Below, in pieces: positions 34,254-43,513 of a stretch of DNA of 64,000 nt (position 1 is its first letter; each line of letters opens with the position of its first letter). The notes under the pieces were generated by a model. The model was not told the origin of the DNA and made no database searches. It saw nothing but the letters and a program-made list of their open reading frames with translations. The translations under genes and the position numbers were made by a program. The stretch comes from Natrarchaeobius halalkaliphilus (GTDB lineage Archaea; Halobacteriota; Halobacteria; Halobacteriales; Natrialbaceae): contig NZ_REFY01000007.1 of the NCBI RefSeq assembly GCF_003841485.1, positions 124,001 to 188,000 on the forward strand. Direction: 5' to 3'.

Positions 34254-36980
34254 ATGCTGAGCGTGGCGTCGATCACCGGCGCGGTCGAAGGTCCGGCGAA
34301 GAGCGGTTCGACTCGAGGTGAACGTAAAAATCGGGGCGGAGCGATAGGTGGATCGAGTCACGAGCTGGACCGGCGGAGAGTCGCCGTACTCGTCGCCACG
34401 GTGTTGCTGATCGGAGCGGGGCTATTCGTCGCGGCACCGGACATCGCGGCTGCGGACGACGACCACGAGGACGAATACGTCGTCGTCCGGTTCGCGGACG
34501 ATCACATCGTTACCGAAAGCGTGGCCGACGAGATCCCGCCGGAACCGTACGTGAGCGTCGATGGAAGCGATGGAGACGATCGGCTCATCGTCGACGACGG
34601 GATGGTGGTCGACGCCAACAGCGGTGAGCAGATCGTCGCCGGAAGCGAGGACAACAGGGTGCAGACGATCTCTGGCGATCCAAATCTGGTCGTCAGCACC
34701 GACGGCTACGTCAACGATACGCTCGTCGTGAACGACGACGGACTCATCGAGACCAGCGAGGAAGGAATAACGGCGACCGTCGGAGACGAAGATGGAGACG
34801 AGATCATCTTCGAGGAGGCCAACGAGGCGTATTTTAACGTCTCGATACTCGATGACGAGATCGACGATGTCGGGGCGGGAGAGACGCTTACGATACCGGT
34901 AGAGATCACGAACGACGGCTACGGAACCGACGAGGAGGACGTACTCCTCGAGATCCTAGACGGGAGCGGGAACGTACTCGGTTCGGTCGACGAGGAACTG
35001 TCCCTCGACAGGGGAGAGACGACGACGCTCGAGTTCGAGTACGAGACCGAACAGGACGATCGAGAAGCCGAGATGGCCGAGGTGACCGCCGACACCAAAT
35101 TCAGCGCTACCAGCAGCGGGATCGATTCCGCCGATATCACCATTCACAGTGCGGAGACGTTGGTCACGATCACCGACGCCGACGATATCGCACCCGCGGC
35201 GGGAGACGAACTCGAGATCACAGCTGAGGTCGAACGATTCGGGAACGATCCGGAGGGAGAACAGGACGTTCTCGTGGAGTTCCGTGTCGACGGCACGCAC
35301 GTCTCGACGGAGGCGGTAACGCTCGGTCCGGGCGACAGCTCGACGGAAACGTTCACCTATCAGACGAGCGAGGACGATGCACCGGGAGTGACGGCCACGC
35401 TTACGAGCCAGGACGGCGGCGATACGGCGACCGCCGACGTCGACGTGATCGGCCAGGCTTCGTACAACGAAAGCGTCTCGGCCGAGATCATCGACAGGAA
35501 CTACCCCGACGAAGGCGACGATCTCGTTATCACCGGTGAGGTCGGATACACCGGCGTCGTTCCGGACAGCCCGCAAGAACACCGCATTCAGCTCTTCGTC
35601 GACGGCGAGGTCGCGGACGAACGGACGATCGAACTAGACGGCGACGAGTGGGTCGAATCGGAGTTTACGTACGAAACCCAACAGGGTGATGCGCCTCGGG
35701 TCGACGTCGAGTTACGAAGTCCCGGAACGGGAGACACCGCTCGTCCGCTCGTCGCTGGCAGCGGGTTCGCCGTCGATATTCAGGGGATCGTCGAACCAGT
35801 CAACGTGACCGACGATCTGATAACCACCGCCGCGATCGAGAACACGGGGGACATCGACGGCGAGCAGGACGTCCGGGTACGGATCGACCGCGGCGTGGAC
35901 GATCCGGGGACGACGGACCATCACGTCCGAGACAACAGGACGATTTCGCTCGAGGCCGGAGAGCGAACGATCGAGCGATTTTCGTTTCGCACGCGTGATG
36001 CTGACGTACCGAAAATCGAGGTCGCCGTGATCAGCGACGACGACGAAGACGTGACCAACGCGACGGTTCGTTCCCGGAACGCGAGGTTCGACGTTCCGGA
36101 GTTATCAGCCGACCGTGACGGCGCTTCGGACTCCGAGATCGAACTGTCCGCCGCGATCAACAACACCGGACTCGAGCCCGACGAGCAGTACGTCGAGTTC
36201 GTGCTGGACGACGACGTCGTCCACATCGACCGCGTCCATCTCGAGCCGTGGGAAGAACGAGTCATCACGACCACGGTGGAGGCGCCGGAGGACGACTCGA
36301 GCTTTTCGGTCGTCACGGATAACGTAAGCGAGACGGTGACAGCGGCTGGGGTCGACGATCCCGACGACGGGGACGAACCGAGCGACGAGCCCAGTACGGA
36401 CGATTCCGACACGAACGGCGAGTCGGCCGACGGGGAGCCGACCGACGATGACGTCGGCGACGAGGACGAGGGCGGCGTTCCGTGGTATCTGTTCGTTCTC
36501 GGCGTCCTCGGCGTCGTGAGCTCCGTACTCGCGCTCATCGCGTACCGGAACGATCCGGACGCCTTTCCGCCGGACGCAGCCTCGGTCAAAGAGCGTGCAT
36601 CCGCCACGGTTGCGGATATCCGTCGCGAACTCATCGCGATCGGGATCGCCGCACGAAACGGAGATACAGCCGCGGTCATGGCCGCGTTGAAGGGACTCGT
36701 CGGGCTCGGACCCGGGACGTTGATCGTACAGAACGAACTGCCGAGGCGGACAACGGTGCGCGTCCGCTGTCAAACGGCCCACGATACGGTGTTGCTACAG
36801 GACCTCGAGTTGGATCCCGACGAACGGCGAGCGCTCGGATCGTTGCCCAACGTCAGTCAGTTCAAAGTCGGAGCAGGGGTCGAAGACATTACCGCCCACG
36901 AGGAGGTCTTTCAGGAGATCTCCGGCGATATCGGCGTCGTCCTTCGAGCCGACGGGATCCTGATCGCGAATCTGGGTTGA
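34254..36980 (+). CDS. Large cell-surface protein with tandem beta-sandwich (CARDB-like) repeats and one C-terminal membrane helix
   Basis: A 908-residue acidic protein. A signal sequence lies near residues 40-67 (RRRVAVLVATVLLIG, ending AAPDIAAADD). The outer part holds about five repeated beta-sandwich modules of roughly 100 residues; each carries a motif like AGETLTIPVEITNDG or GDELEITAEVERFG and ends in a segment such as RGETTTLEFEYET. A Ser/Asp/Gly stalk precedes one membrane helix (about 743-763, VPWYLFVLGVLGVVSSVLAL), then a cytoplasmic domain of about 145 residues that I do not recognise. The start is uncertain; a longer frame begins at 34119. It sits in the chemotaxis cluster ahead of a KaiC-like gene, so a role in surface sensing or adhesion is possible. 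Confidence 0.75.
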   Translation: MLSVASITGAVEGPAKSGSTRGERKNRGGAIGGSSHELDRRRVAVLVATVLLIGAGLFVAAPDIAAADDDHEDEYVVVRFADDHIVTESVADEIPPEPYVSVDGSDGDDRLIVDDGMVVDANSGEQIVAGSEDNRVQTISGDPNLVVSTDGYVNDTLVVNDDGLIETSEEGITATVGDEDGDEIIFEEANEAYFNVSILDDEIDDVGAGETLTIPVEITNDGYGTDEEDVLLEILDGSGNVLGSVDEELSLDRGETTTLEFEYETEQDDREAEMAEVTADTKFSATSSGIDSADITIHSAETLVTITDADDIAPAAGDELEITAEVERFGNDPEGEQDVLVEFRVDGTHVSTEAVTLGPGDSSTETFTYQTSEDDAPGVTATLTSQDGGDTATADVDVIGQASYNESVSAEIIDRNYPDEGDDLVITGEVGYTGVVPDSPQEHRIQLFVDGEVADERTIELDGDEWVESEFTYETQQGDAPRVDVELRSPGTGDTARPLVAGSGFAVDIQGIVEPVNVTDDLITTAAIENTGDIDGEQDVRVRIDRGVDDPGTTDHHVRDNRTISLEAGERTIERFSFRTRDADVPKIEVAVISDDDEDVTNATVRSRNARFDVPELSADRDGASDSEIELSAAINNTGLEPDEQYVEFVLDDDVVHIDRVHLEPWEERVITTTVEAPEDDSSFSVVTDNVSETVTAAGVDDPDDGDEPSDEPSTDDSDTNGESADGEPTDDDVGDEDEGGVPWYLFVLGVLGVVSSVLALIAYRNDPDAFPPDAASVKERASATVADIRRELIAIGIAARNGDTAAVMAALKGLVGLGPGTLIVQNELPRRTTVRVRCQTAHDTVLLQDLELDPDERRALGSLPNVSQFKVGAGVEDITAHEEVFQEISGDIGVVLRADGILIANLG

Positions 36981-37096
36981 TTCGGTCGAAAGTCGAGATG
37001 AGTCGGGGGCGCCGGTCGCGATCGATATTTTTCGCGGATAGATTAGATGATTGAAATGCAGAATTTATTTATCCGAGACAGCCCTGATACTCCACA

Positions 37097-37807
37097 ATGC
37101 GAATTACCACGGGCGTCTCGGGGTTCGACACGCTAGTCGGAGGCGGGATCCTGAAGGATCGGTTGTACGTGATCAGCGGACCGCCGGGAAGCGGCAAGAC
37201 GACGTTTTGTTCACAGTTCGTCACGAAAGGCGCGATCGACGGGGAGACGACGCTGTTTCTGACGTTACACGAGACCGAAGAGGAACTCGTCTCCGACATG
37301 GGTAACTACGAGTTCGGCTTCGATCAGGCCGTCAACTCGGGTCACGTCAAGGTGTTGAACGCGTTCGAAAACGAGGCCCAACGGCTTCTTGCGCCCGCAT
37401 CACGAAACAGCGGAGAGTTTCCCACGAGCGTCGAAAACCTCGCCAATCAGCTGGTCGCGTTCATCGAATCCAAAGGCGTCGATCGGCTCGTCATCGACTC
37501 GACGATGCTTCTGGAGTACTACTTTTCGGACGAACTCGACACGCTCATCAAGTTCCTGACGAAGCTCAAACGTGCAGATGCAACGGTACTTTTGATCTCG
37601 GAGATGACCGACCCCACGTCGTACTCCGACGGCCACTACCTGGCTCACGGCGTGATCTTCATGCACAACTACCTCGAGGCCGGTGGCATGACTCGCGGCG
37701 TACAGATCATCAAGATGCGCGGGACGCAGATCGACTGTGACATCCGCAAAGTCGAGTTCACCGACCGTGGACTGCAGGTCGATCCGAACGAGAAGGTCCA
37801 GAGCTGA
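37097..37807 (+). CDS. KaiC-like (RecA-superfamily) ATPase in the chemotaxis cluster
   Basis: A 236-residue single-domain KaiC-fold protein. The opening MRITTGVSGFDTLVGGGILK is the family signature, Walker A is SGPPGSGKTTFCSQF, and a Walker B-like strand is VDRLVIDSTMLLEYY. It resembles ArlH and other haloarchaeal RAD55/KaiC-like proteins linked to signalling. A TATA-like ATTTATTTA (37063-37071) lies about 30 bases upstream. It is followed two bases later by an acidic protein of unknown function, so the two form an operon. Its role in chemotaxis is inferred from place only. Confidence 0.85.
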   Translation: MRITTGVSGFDTLVGGGILKDRLYVISGPPGSGKTTFCSQFVTKGAIDGETTLFLTLHETEEELVSDMGNYEFGFDQAVNSGHVKVLNAFENEAQRLLAPASRNSGEFPTSVENLANQLVAFIESKGVDRLVIDSTMLLEYYFSDELDTLIKFLTKLKRADATVLLISEMTDPTSYSDGHYLAHGVIFMHNYLEAGGMTRGVQIIKMRGTQIDCDIRKVEFTDRGLQVDPNEKVQS

Positions 37808-37808
37808 T

Positions 37809-38438
37809 ATGTACGACACCCACTTCGGCACCGACTGGGAGACCATCGACAGCCACGAGGAAGTCGTCCGTCGAGCGTTCGCACTCGGCGTCGCAACGCG
37901 ACTGGGCGAGAACTACCCGGACGAACTCGATCGACTGGGAGCCGTAATCGAGACGAGCTACGATCAGAGCTTCGTCGAACTCGCCTACCACAAGGGACGA
38001 ACGGAAGCGGGTGCGACGAAACGGACGAGCGACGCCGACGACGAAGAAGTGTGGGACACGCTGGTCGAAGAGAAGATCGTCATCGAGGCACCCGACGAAG
38101 AGTCGACCGGGGCCTTCGACGGCGAGGAATTGTACGAACGGACCAGCCTTCCCGGAGCGCTCCAGTTGGTCGGAATCGATACGCTTCCGGACGACAGTAC
38201 CGACCGAGTGAGCCGACCGTCATTTCTCGATCAGATGAACAGCGGGTCAGGTCCAAAATCCGGCGAGGATCGCACCGTCTTCGGTCGTGAGATCGAGAGA
38301 GTCGAAACTGACGATACTCACCGGCAGGACGACGACACGTCGTCGGGCGGAGTCAGTGGCGACGACCGAACGGGGGGCGAGGGGACCGGCCAAAACGACA
38401 GCGACGGTAGCCAGAACGACGACGATCAAAGAGCCTAG
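37809..38438 (+). CDS. Acidic protein of unknown function, operon partner of the KaiC-like ATPase
   Basis: A 209-residue soluble protein. An N-terminal helical half (about 1-75, MYDTHFGTDWETIDSHEEVV, RAFALGVATRLGENYPDELD) is followed by an acidic segment (DDEEVWDTLVEEKIVIEAPD) and a C-terminal Gly/Asp/Ser-rich tail that is likely disordered. The ATG is two bases after the KaiC-like stop, so the pair is translationally linked. No family is recognised. Confidence 0.8.
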   Translation: MYDTHFGTDWETIDSHEEVVRRAFALGVATRLGENYPDELDRLGAVIETSYDQSFVELAYHKGRTEAGATKRTSDADDEEVWDTLVEEKIVIEAPDEESTGAFDGEELYERTSLPGALQLVGIDTLPDDSTDRVSRPSFLDQMNSGSGPKSGEDRTVFGREIERVETDDTHRQDDDTSSGGVSGDDRTGGEGTGQNDSDGSQNDDDQRA

Positions 38439-38535
38439 TCGACGGAAACGATCAGTAACGGTCGAGCCGATGATCAAAAATCGTCGATAACGATTAAAAT
38501 CGTCGGTTTCGATCAAATAACGACGATCAAACGCG

Positions 38536-39168
38536 CTACAAGGTTCGTTCGGTCCCGTCAGCGCCCGTGATCGTGAGCGTTCCCCTCCCCGGGACGAACT
38601 CGAGCGAGCGCCCGTGATTCCCACCGAAGTCTGTCCCGACGATCGATACATCGTGCGTCTCGAGTTCCCGACGGAGCGCATCGGCGTTTCGCTCACCGAT
38701 AGAGGGTTTCGTTTTCTCGAAGACGATCATCGTCGCGCCACCGGCACCCTTCGCCCAGGAACGGGTGGGATCACCGCCGAGGTCCCGAAACTCGGAGAGC
38801 ATAGCTTCGATCCCCGTATCGGCAAACTTCGCTTCGGGGTGGGGGCCGCTGTGAGCCTGCGACGCCTTCGGGAGCATGAAGTGTAACAACCCGCTGACGA
38901 AGGCCTCCTCGTCGTGGATAGCGACGCCGATACACGAGCCGAGTCCGCTCGTTTTCAGCGGGACGTCGGCGTCGGTAACCGCGTAATCCGCGATCGTGAC
39001 CGGTATCGCGTTCGTGGAGACGCGTCTGGCCGATGACGACAGTCCAGTCTTTTGCTCGGAAGTCGTCGATCGGGAATCGCTATCCGTGTCATCGTGGATC
39101 GGAAGATCGGAGGGGTCGAACGAGGTCGAGCGATCGGATCCGTCGCGTCGATCCTCCGAACCCGTCAT
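38536..39168 (-). CDS. cheD: Chemoreceptor glutamine deamidase CheD
   Basis: A 210-residue protein. CheD converts receptor glutamines to glutamates during adaptation and binds CheC. The catalytic Cys is in SGLGSCIGVAIHD (about residue 79), with the His in SGLLHFMLPKAS and the C-terminal DFGGNHGRSLEF block. About 50 residues of Ser/Asp-rich, probably disordered sequence precede the domain, which is longer than in bacterial CheD. It follows cheA by one base in the same operon. Confidence 0.93.
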   Translation of the reverse strand: MTGSEDRRDGSDRSTSFDPSDLPIHDDTDSDSRSTTSEQKTGLSSSARRVSTNAIPVTIADYAVTDADVPLKTSGLGSCIGVAIHDEEAFVSGLLHFMLPKASQAHSGPHPEAKFADTGIEAMLSEFRDLGGDPTRSWAKGAGGATMIVFEKTKPSIGERNADALRRELETHDVSIVGTDFGGNHGRSLEFVPGRGTLTITGADGTERTL

Positions 39169-39169
39169 C

Positions 39170-41191
39170 TTAGAGCGTATCCACGTCGAGGATCATCACG
39201 ACCTCCCCTTCGCCAAGCACCGACGCTCCACTGATACCTGGGGCACCGCTCAGGACACCCTCGAAGGGTTTGATCACGACTTCCTCCTGACCAACGACGT
39301 CCGAACATCGCAGGCAGACCTGTCGGACGGAGTTTTTGATTCGGACGATCATATCGTCCTCGGACGGCGAAACGCCCGGAACGTCGAGTCGCTCACTCAG
39401 CGGTAACAGTGGGTACACGCGCTCGTCGTGAGTGACGGTCGACCGGCCCTCGACCGACTCGAGGGTAACGTCTTCGAGTTCGGAAATCTCGTCGATGTTC
39501 TTGATCGGGACGCCGTACGTTTCATCGCCAACCGTGACGAACAGGACGCGAACGATGGCGACGCTGACCGGCAGCATCAACGTGACGCTGGTTCCGGCAC
39601 CGGGTTCGCTCTCGACGTTGATCGAGCCGTCGACTCCGCGGACGACCTGGTTGACGACGTCCATTCCGACCCCGCGACCGCTGACTTCCGTCACCTCGTC
39701 CGTCGTCGAAAAGCCCGGGTGGAAGATGAGGTCATACACCTCCGAATCCTCGAGGACGCGGCCTTCTTCTTCGGTGATGACCCCCTGATCGATCGCTTTC
39801 TCGCGGATCTCTTCGACGTCGAGTCCGCGACCGTCGTCCTGAACCGTAACGGACACACGGTCGCGGTCGCGCTCACCGATCAGTTTGATCGAGCCCTGAC
39901 GTGGTTTGCCCTTCTGTTCACGCTCGTCGGGAGACCCGATTCCGTGATCAACCGCGTTTCGAATGAGATGCATCAGCGGATCACCGAGTTCGTTCAGGAT
40001 CGAACGGTCCATCTCGATGTCGACGCCGGTCATCTCGAAGTCGATCTCCTTTTCTTGCTTTCGAGAGAGGTCGCGGACGACCCGTGGGAAGTTCCCGACG
40101 ATCTTCTTCAGCGGGACGAGCCGGATCTCGAGCACGGTGTCCTGTAAGCTCGCCGTGATTTTCCCGTGTTCCTCGAGTTCGTCTTCGGCCTCGACCAGAT
40201 CGTTTTCCTCGATGATCTTCCGGAGTTTGATCCGGCTCGTCACCATCTCTTCGACCTGGTTGTAGAGCTGGTCGACCTGTTCGACGTCGACCCTGATGGA
40301 CTCCACCTCTTGGCTGTCGTGAGAAAAGCCCGAATCGGATCCGCCAGCGTCCGATTCGGAGCCGGCAGCCGATTCGTCCGCATCGTCAGACGATCCGGCC
40401 AGACTGGCGGCGACCGCATCGGTAACGGCACTGACCGAACTGTCGACGACGTACCGGTTGCCGTCGTAAAATTCCGAGACGTCCTCGCTCGAGACGTCCG
40501 AATCCGTCAGGACGTACGCGTCGAACTCGGCGTCGAACTCGCCCGATTCGATCGTTTCGTTGTCGGGTTCGAGGCGGATCAGCTCGTATTCGTCACCGAT
40601 CGCGTCGATGGCGAACATGGCATCGACGTGTTCGGATCCCGTCGCTTCGAGTTCGACGGTGGTTCGATAGAGTTCTCCGTCGTCGTCGAAGCCGGCATCG
40701 AGATCGGCGGCGAGTGCGTCGATCGGAACGTCCCCACCGGTACTCGGAGGCGACGAACCGGCGCTCGAGCCATCGGTGTCGACACCGTCACCATCCGCAT
40801 CTCCGTTGCGTTCGCCCTCGATCGAAGCCCGAATTTCCTCGATCGTCTCCTCGGGATCCGTTTCCGTGTCGCCGTTCTCGGAGATTTCCCGGACCATCTG
40901 ATCGAGGAGGTCGACTCCGCTAAAGATCAGGTCCATTCGATCGCCGGTCACCGAGAGTTCGCCGCTCCGAATGCAATCGAGGAGATCCTCGACGGCGTGA
41001 GCGATATTACTCGCGTCGGTGTAACCCATCACGCCGAAGTTCCCTTTGAGGTTGTGCGCGACCCGGAACACCGTCTCGATGGCGTCCGAGTTCTCGGGAT
41101 CGGCTGCGTTCTCGAGATCCAACAGCGCGTTGTTTAACTTCTGGATGTCTTCCTGGCTCTCCTGGACGAACGTGCTCGTCACGTCGCTCAC
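39170..41191 (-). CDS. cheA: Chemotaxis histidine kinase CheA
   Basis: A 673-residue sensor kinase without membrane helices. The P1 phosphotransfer His is in FRVAHNLKGNFGVMGY (about residue 46). A Ser/Asp-rich linker carries a P2-like CheY-binding part. P3 dimerisation follows (RVDVEQVDQLYNQVEEMVTS), then the P4 ATPase with HLIRNAVDHGIG, DDGRGLDV and GRGVGMDVVNQVV, and the P5 CheW-like domain. A GTG at 41191 was chosen because it overlaps the cheB stop as GTGA; an earlier GTG at 41200 is possible. It autophosphorylates under receptor control and feeds CheY and CheB. Confidence 0.94.
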   Translation of the reverse strand: MSDVTSTFVQESQEDIQKLNNALLDLENAADPENSDAIETVFRVAHNLKGNFGVMGYTDASNIAHAVEDLLDCIRSGELSVTGDRMDLIFSGVDLLDQMVREISENGDTETDPEETIEEIRASIEGERNGDADGDGVDTDGSSAGSSPPSTGGDVPIDALAADLDAGFDDDGELYRTTVELEATGSEHVDAMFAIDAIGDEYELIRLEPDNETIESGEFDAEFDAYVLTDSDVSSEDVSEFYDGNRYVVDSSVSAVTDAVAASLAGSSDDADESAAGSESDAGGSDSGFSHDSQEVESIRVDVEQVDQLYNQVEEMVTSRIKLRKIIEENDLVEAEDELEEHGKITASLQDTVLEIRLVPLKKIVGNFPRVVRDLSRKQEKEIDFEMTGVDIEMDRSILNELGDPLMHLIRNAVDHGIGSPDEREQKGKPRQGSIKLIGERDRDRVSVTVQDDGRGLDVEEIREKAIDQGVITEEEGRVLEDSEVYDLIFHPGFSTTDEVTEVSGRGVGMDVVNQVVRGVDGSINVESEPGAGTSVTLMLPVSVAIVRVLFVTVGDETYGVPIKNIDEISELEDVTLESVEGRSTVTHDERVYPLLPLSERLDVPGVSPSEDDMIVRIKNSVRQVCLRCSDVVGQEEVVIKPFEGVLSGAPGISGASVLGEGEVVMILDVDTL

Positions 41192-42243
41192 GCCGACCAC
41201 CCCTTGAAGGCGTTAGTTATCCCCTCAGCGATCCGCTCTCCCGGAAGAACCATGTCGACGTCGACGCGGTTTGCAGCGACTTTCGGCATCCCGTAGACCC
41301 GCGACGTCGCTTCGTCCTGAACGATGGCCTTCCCACCTGCCTCCTTGATCGACTCGAGTCCGGCCGCGCCGTCGGCCCCCATCCCGGTCAGAATGACGCC
41401 GACGAGGTTGCCGGAGACTCGCCGCGCTGTGGCTTCCATCGTGACGTCGATTGCAGGTCGAACGTTGTGTCGTTTGGGGCCGTCGTCGTTAGCAACGGTG
41501 ATCCGACCACCCGACGCACGTGTCACGTCGAGATGGTATCCGCCCTTCGCCAGGACACCTTCGCCGGGACCGATCGTATCGCCGTCGGTGGCTTCCCGGA
41601 TCTCGTATGCAGTTCGTTCGTCGAGGCGCTTTGCAAACCGTTTCGTGTAGTGATCAGCCATGTGTTGTACCACCAGAATTCGAAATTCTGCTCGTTCGGG
41701 GAGGTCCGATAACACTCGCTCGACGACCCGTGGGCCGCCAGTCGACGCGCCGATGACGAGCGTCGGATCGTTCGGAAACTCGTCTTCAGCGTCGACAGTC
41801 GGCTGCGTGTGACGCTCCGAGCGCCCTGGATCGGCGTCGATCCCCGAGACGTCGGCGTCGGCAACCGCACGCACGCGATCGACGATCTGATCCTGTTGAC
41901 TCCAGATGTCGACCGAGTTGTCACCCGAGGGTTTCGCGATAAAGTCGACCGCCCCCGCCTCGAGCGCTTCGAACGTCGCATCGGCGTTTCTGGTCGTCTG
42001 GGAGCTGATGACCAGCATCGGCGTCGGATTCTCGGCCATCACGCGGTCGATTACCTCGTGGCCGGTGAGCCCCGGCATCTGGATGTCGATCGTCGCAACG
42101 TCCGGTTCCATCTGCGCGATCATCTCGATCGCTTCGACCCCGTTTTTCGCTCGGCCGACGACATCGATACCACCGTCCTCGAGGATCTTTCCCAGGGTTT
42201 CACGCATGACGGCAGAGTCATCCGCGATTACGGCCCGAACCAT
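41188..42243 (-). CDS. cheB: Chemotaxis methylesterase CheB
   Basis: A 351-residue two-domain protein. The receiver (1-125) has an intact acidic pocket (VIADDSAVM) and phosphoacceptor Asp in TIDIQMPGLTG. The C-terminal methylesterase has the catalytic Ser in IGASTGGPRVVERVL, a His in VVQHMADHYTKRF and a C-terminal Asp in VILTGMGADGA. It removes receptor methyl groups when phosphorylated by CheA. The gene starts one base inside the cheY stop. Confidence 0.95.
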   Translation of the reverse strand: MVRAVIADDSAVMRETLGKILEDGGIDVVGRAKNGVEAIEMIAQMEPDVATIDIQMPGLTGHEVIDRVMAENPTPMLVISSQTTRNADATFEALEAGAVDFIAKPSGDNSVDIWSQQDQIVDRVRAVADADVSGIDADPGRSERHTQPTVDAEDEFPNDPTLVIGASTGGPRVVERVLSDLPERAEFRILVVQHMADHYTKRFAKRLDERTAYEIREATDGDTIGPGEGVLAKGGYHLDVTRASGGRITVANDDGPKRHNVRPAIDVTMEATARRVSGNLVGVILTGMGADGAAGLESIKEAGGKAIVQDEATSRVYGMPKVAANRVDVDMVLPGERIAEGITNAFKGWSA

Positions 42244-42602
42244 CAGGGGAGGACGTCTTCGACCGCGTCCTGAATGGTGCTATGCTCGAAGGGCTTCGTA
42301 ATGTAGCCGTCGCCGCCGGCTTCGATTGCGGATTTCATCGTTTCCTGTTGTGTCGAACTCGTACAGAAGATTACGCTCACGTCCGGATGGAGCGCTTTGA
42401 TCTTGGCAGTGGCTTCGATACCGTCGACCCCCGGCATCACGATATCCATGATAACGACGTCGAGGTCGGTTGTTTCGGCTATCTCGATAGCCTCGACGCC
42501 GTCTTCGGCCTCGGCAACGACGTGAAACTCGGCGGAGATCGCCTCCCGAAGAACGTCACGGACGGCTTCGGAGGTATCGACGATCAAGACGTTCACTGCC
42601 AT
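42243..42602 (-). CDS. cheY: Response regulator CheY (copy 1), acidic pocket altered
   Basis: A 119-residue single receiver domain. The phosphoacceptor is the Asp of DVVIMDIVMPGVDG, the switch Ser/Thr region is IFCTSST, and Lys is in YITKPFE. The N-terminal pocket reads LIVDTSE instead of LIVDDS: the second Asp, which coordinates Mg2+ in CheY, is Thr. The other CheY (49697-50053) keeps both Asp. It is first in the cheY-cheB-cheA-cheD operon. A TATA box (TTCTTTATGC, 42626-42635, minus strand) lies 28 bases upstream, so the transcript is leaderless. Confidence 0.93.
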   Translation of the reverse strand: MAVNVLIVDTSEAVRDVLREAISAEFHVVAEAEDGVEAIEIAETTDLDVVIMDIVMPGVDGIEATAKIKALHPDVSVIFCTSSTQQETMKSAIEAGGDGYITKPFEHSTIQDAVEDVLP

Positions 42603-42724
42603 AGGTCACGATTGTGATGTACGGCGCATAAAGAATTCGGCCATTGTGAACCGTCGAAAGCGATTCTCGAGCGGCAGTTTTGGCCGTGCGAGTTATGTAG
42701 GCAGAGTCGGAACGACCCAGACGA
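42603..42724. promoter_or_regulatory. Divergent che promoter (cheY operon and parA operon)
   Basis: Minus strand: TTCTTTATGC at 42626-42635 about 28 bases before the cheY ATG. Plus strand: AGTTATGTAG near 42690-42700 about 30 bases before the parA ATG. Both predict leaderless mRNAs, and the shared 122-base gap allows joint control of the two chemotaxis operons. Confidence 0.55.
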
Positions 42725-43513
42725 ATGGCGGGACCCGCTCGGCTGTGTGTGACAAATCAGAAAGGAGGCGTCGGTAAGACGACCGTGGCGATCAACGTCG
42801 CCGGCGCGCTGAACGAGCTCGGTCGGAACGTCCTGTTCGTCGATCTCGACCCGCAGGGAAACGCGACGGAAGGACTCGGGCTGCTCGAGGCCTACGACGA
42901 CGAACCGCCGACGCTCCTCGACGCACTCATCGATCCCGAGGCAGTTTCACCGGACGATATCGTCCACTCACACTCCGAGATGGACGTCGTCACGAGCAAT
43001 ATCGATATGAACGCCGCCGCATCAGCGCTGGCCCGACAATCGAACGCCGAAACGCTTCTCGAGGACCTTCTAGACGGGATCGAGGAGGGATACGAGTACG
43101 TCATCGTCGACTGTCCGCCTCACCTCGGCGTTCTCACCGACAACGCACTCTGTGCGACCGAAAACCTCGTGATTCCGGCGCTGACCGAACCGACGAGTAA
43201 ACGATCGCTCGAACTGTTGTTCGACTACGTCGGATCGCTCGAGATGGATCACGACGTCGAAATCGAACCGGTCGCGCTCGTAGCGAACCGTATCGAGACC
43301 ACGCGCGAGGACGAGGAAATGCTCGCGTGGTTCGAAGACGCACTACCCGACGTTCCCCTGTACCGGGTTCGAAAGCGGGTCGCCCTTCAGCGAGCGTTTA
43401 CTGACGGTAAATCCGTATTCGAAGCCGACGAAGAAACCGACATGGAAACCGTGTTCACCGCCCTCGCAGAAACCCTCGAGGATCGATTCTCCACGCGGGA
43501 GGTGACGGCATGA
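42725..43513 (+). CDS. ParA/MinD-type ATPase of the chemotaxis cluster
   Basis: A 262-residue deviant Walker A ATPase. The signature is TNQKGGVGKTTVAINVAG (both Lys present), Walker A' region is VLFVDLDPQGNATEGLG, and Walker B is YVIVDCPPHLG. There is no C-terminal amphipathic membrane helix of the MinD kind, so it is closer to ParA and Soj. Its stop overlaps the next gene, a CheW-domain protein, by four bases (ATGA). In bacteria the ParC ATPase with its CheW-domain partner ParP places chemotaxis arrays at cell poles, and a MinD paralogue does this in Haloferax. A similar job here is inferred. Confidence 0.88.
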   Translation: MAGPARLCVTNQKGGVGKTTVAINVAGALNELGRNVLFVDLDPQGNATEGLGLLEAYDDEPPTLLDALIDPEAVSPDDIVHSHSEMDVVTSNIDMNAAASALARQSNAETLLEDLLDGIEEGYEYVIVDCPPHLGVLTDNALCATENLVIPALTEPTSKRSLELLFDYVGSLEMDHDVEIEPVALVANRIETTREDEEMLAWFEDALPDVPLYRVRKRVALQRAFTDGKSVFEADEETDMETVFTALAETLEDRFSTREVTA

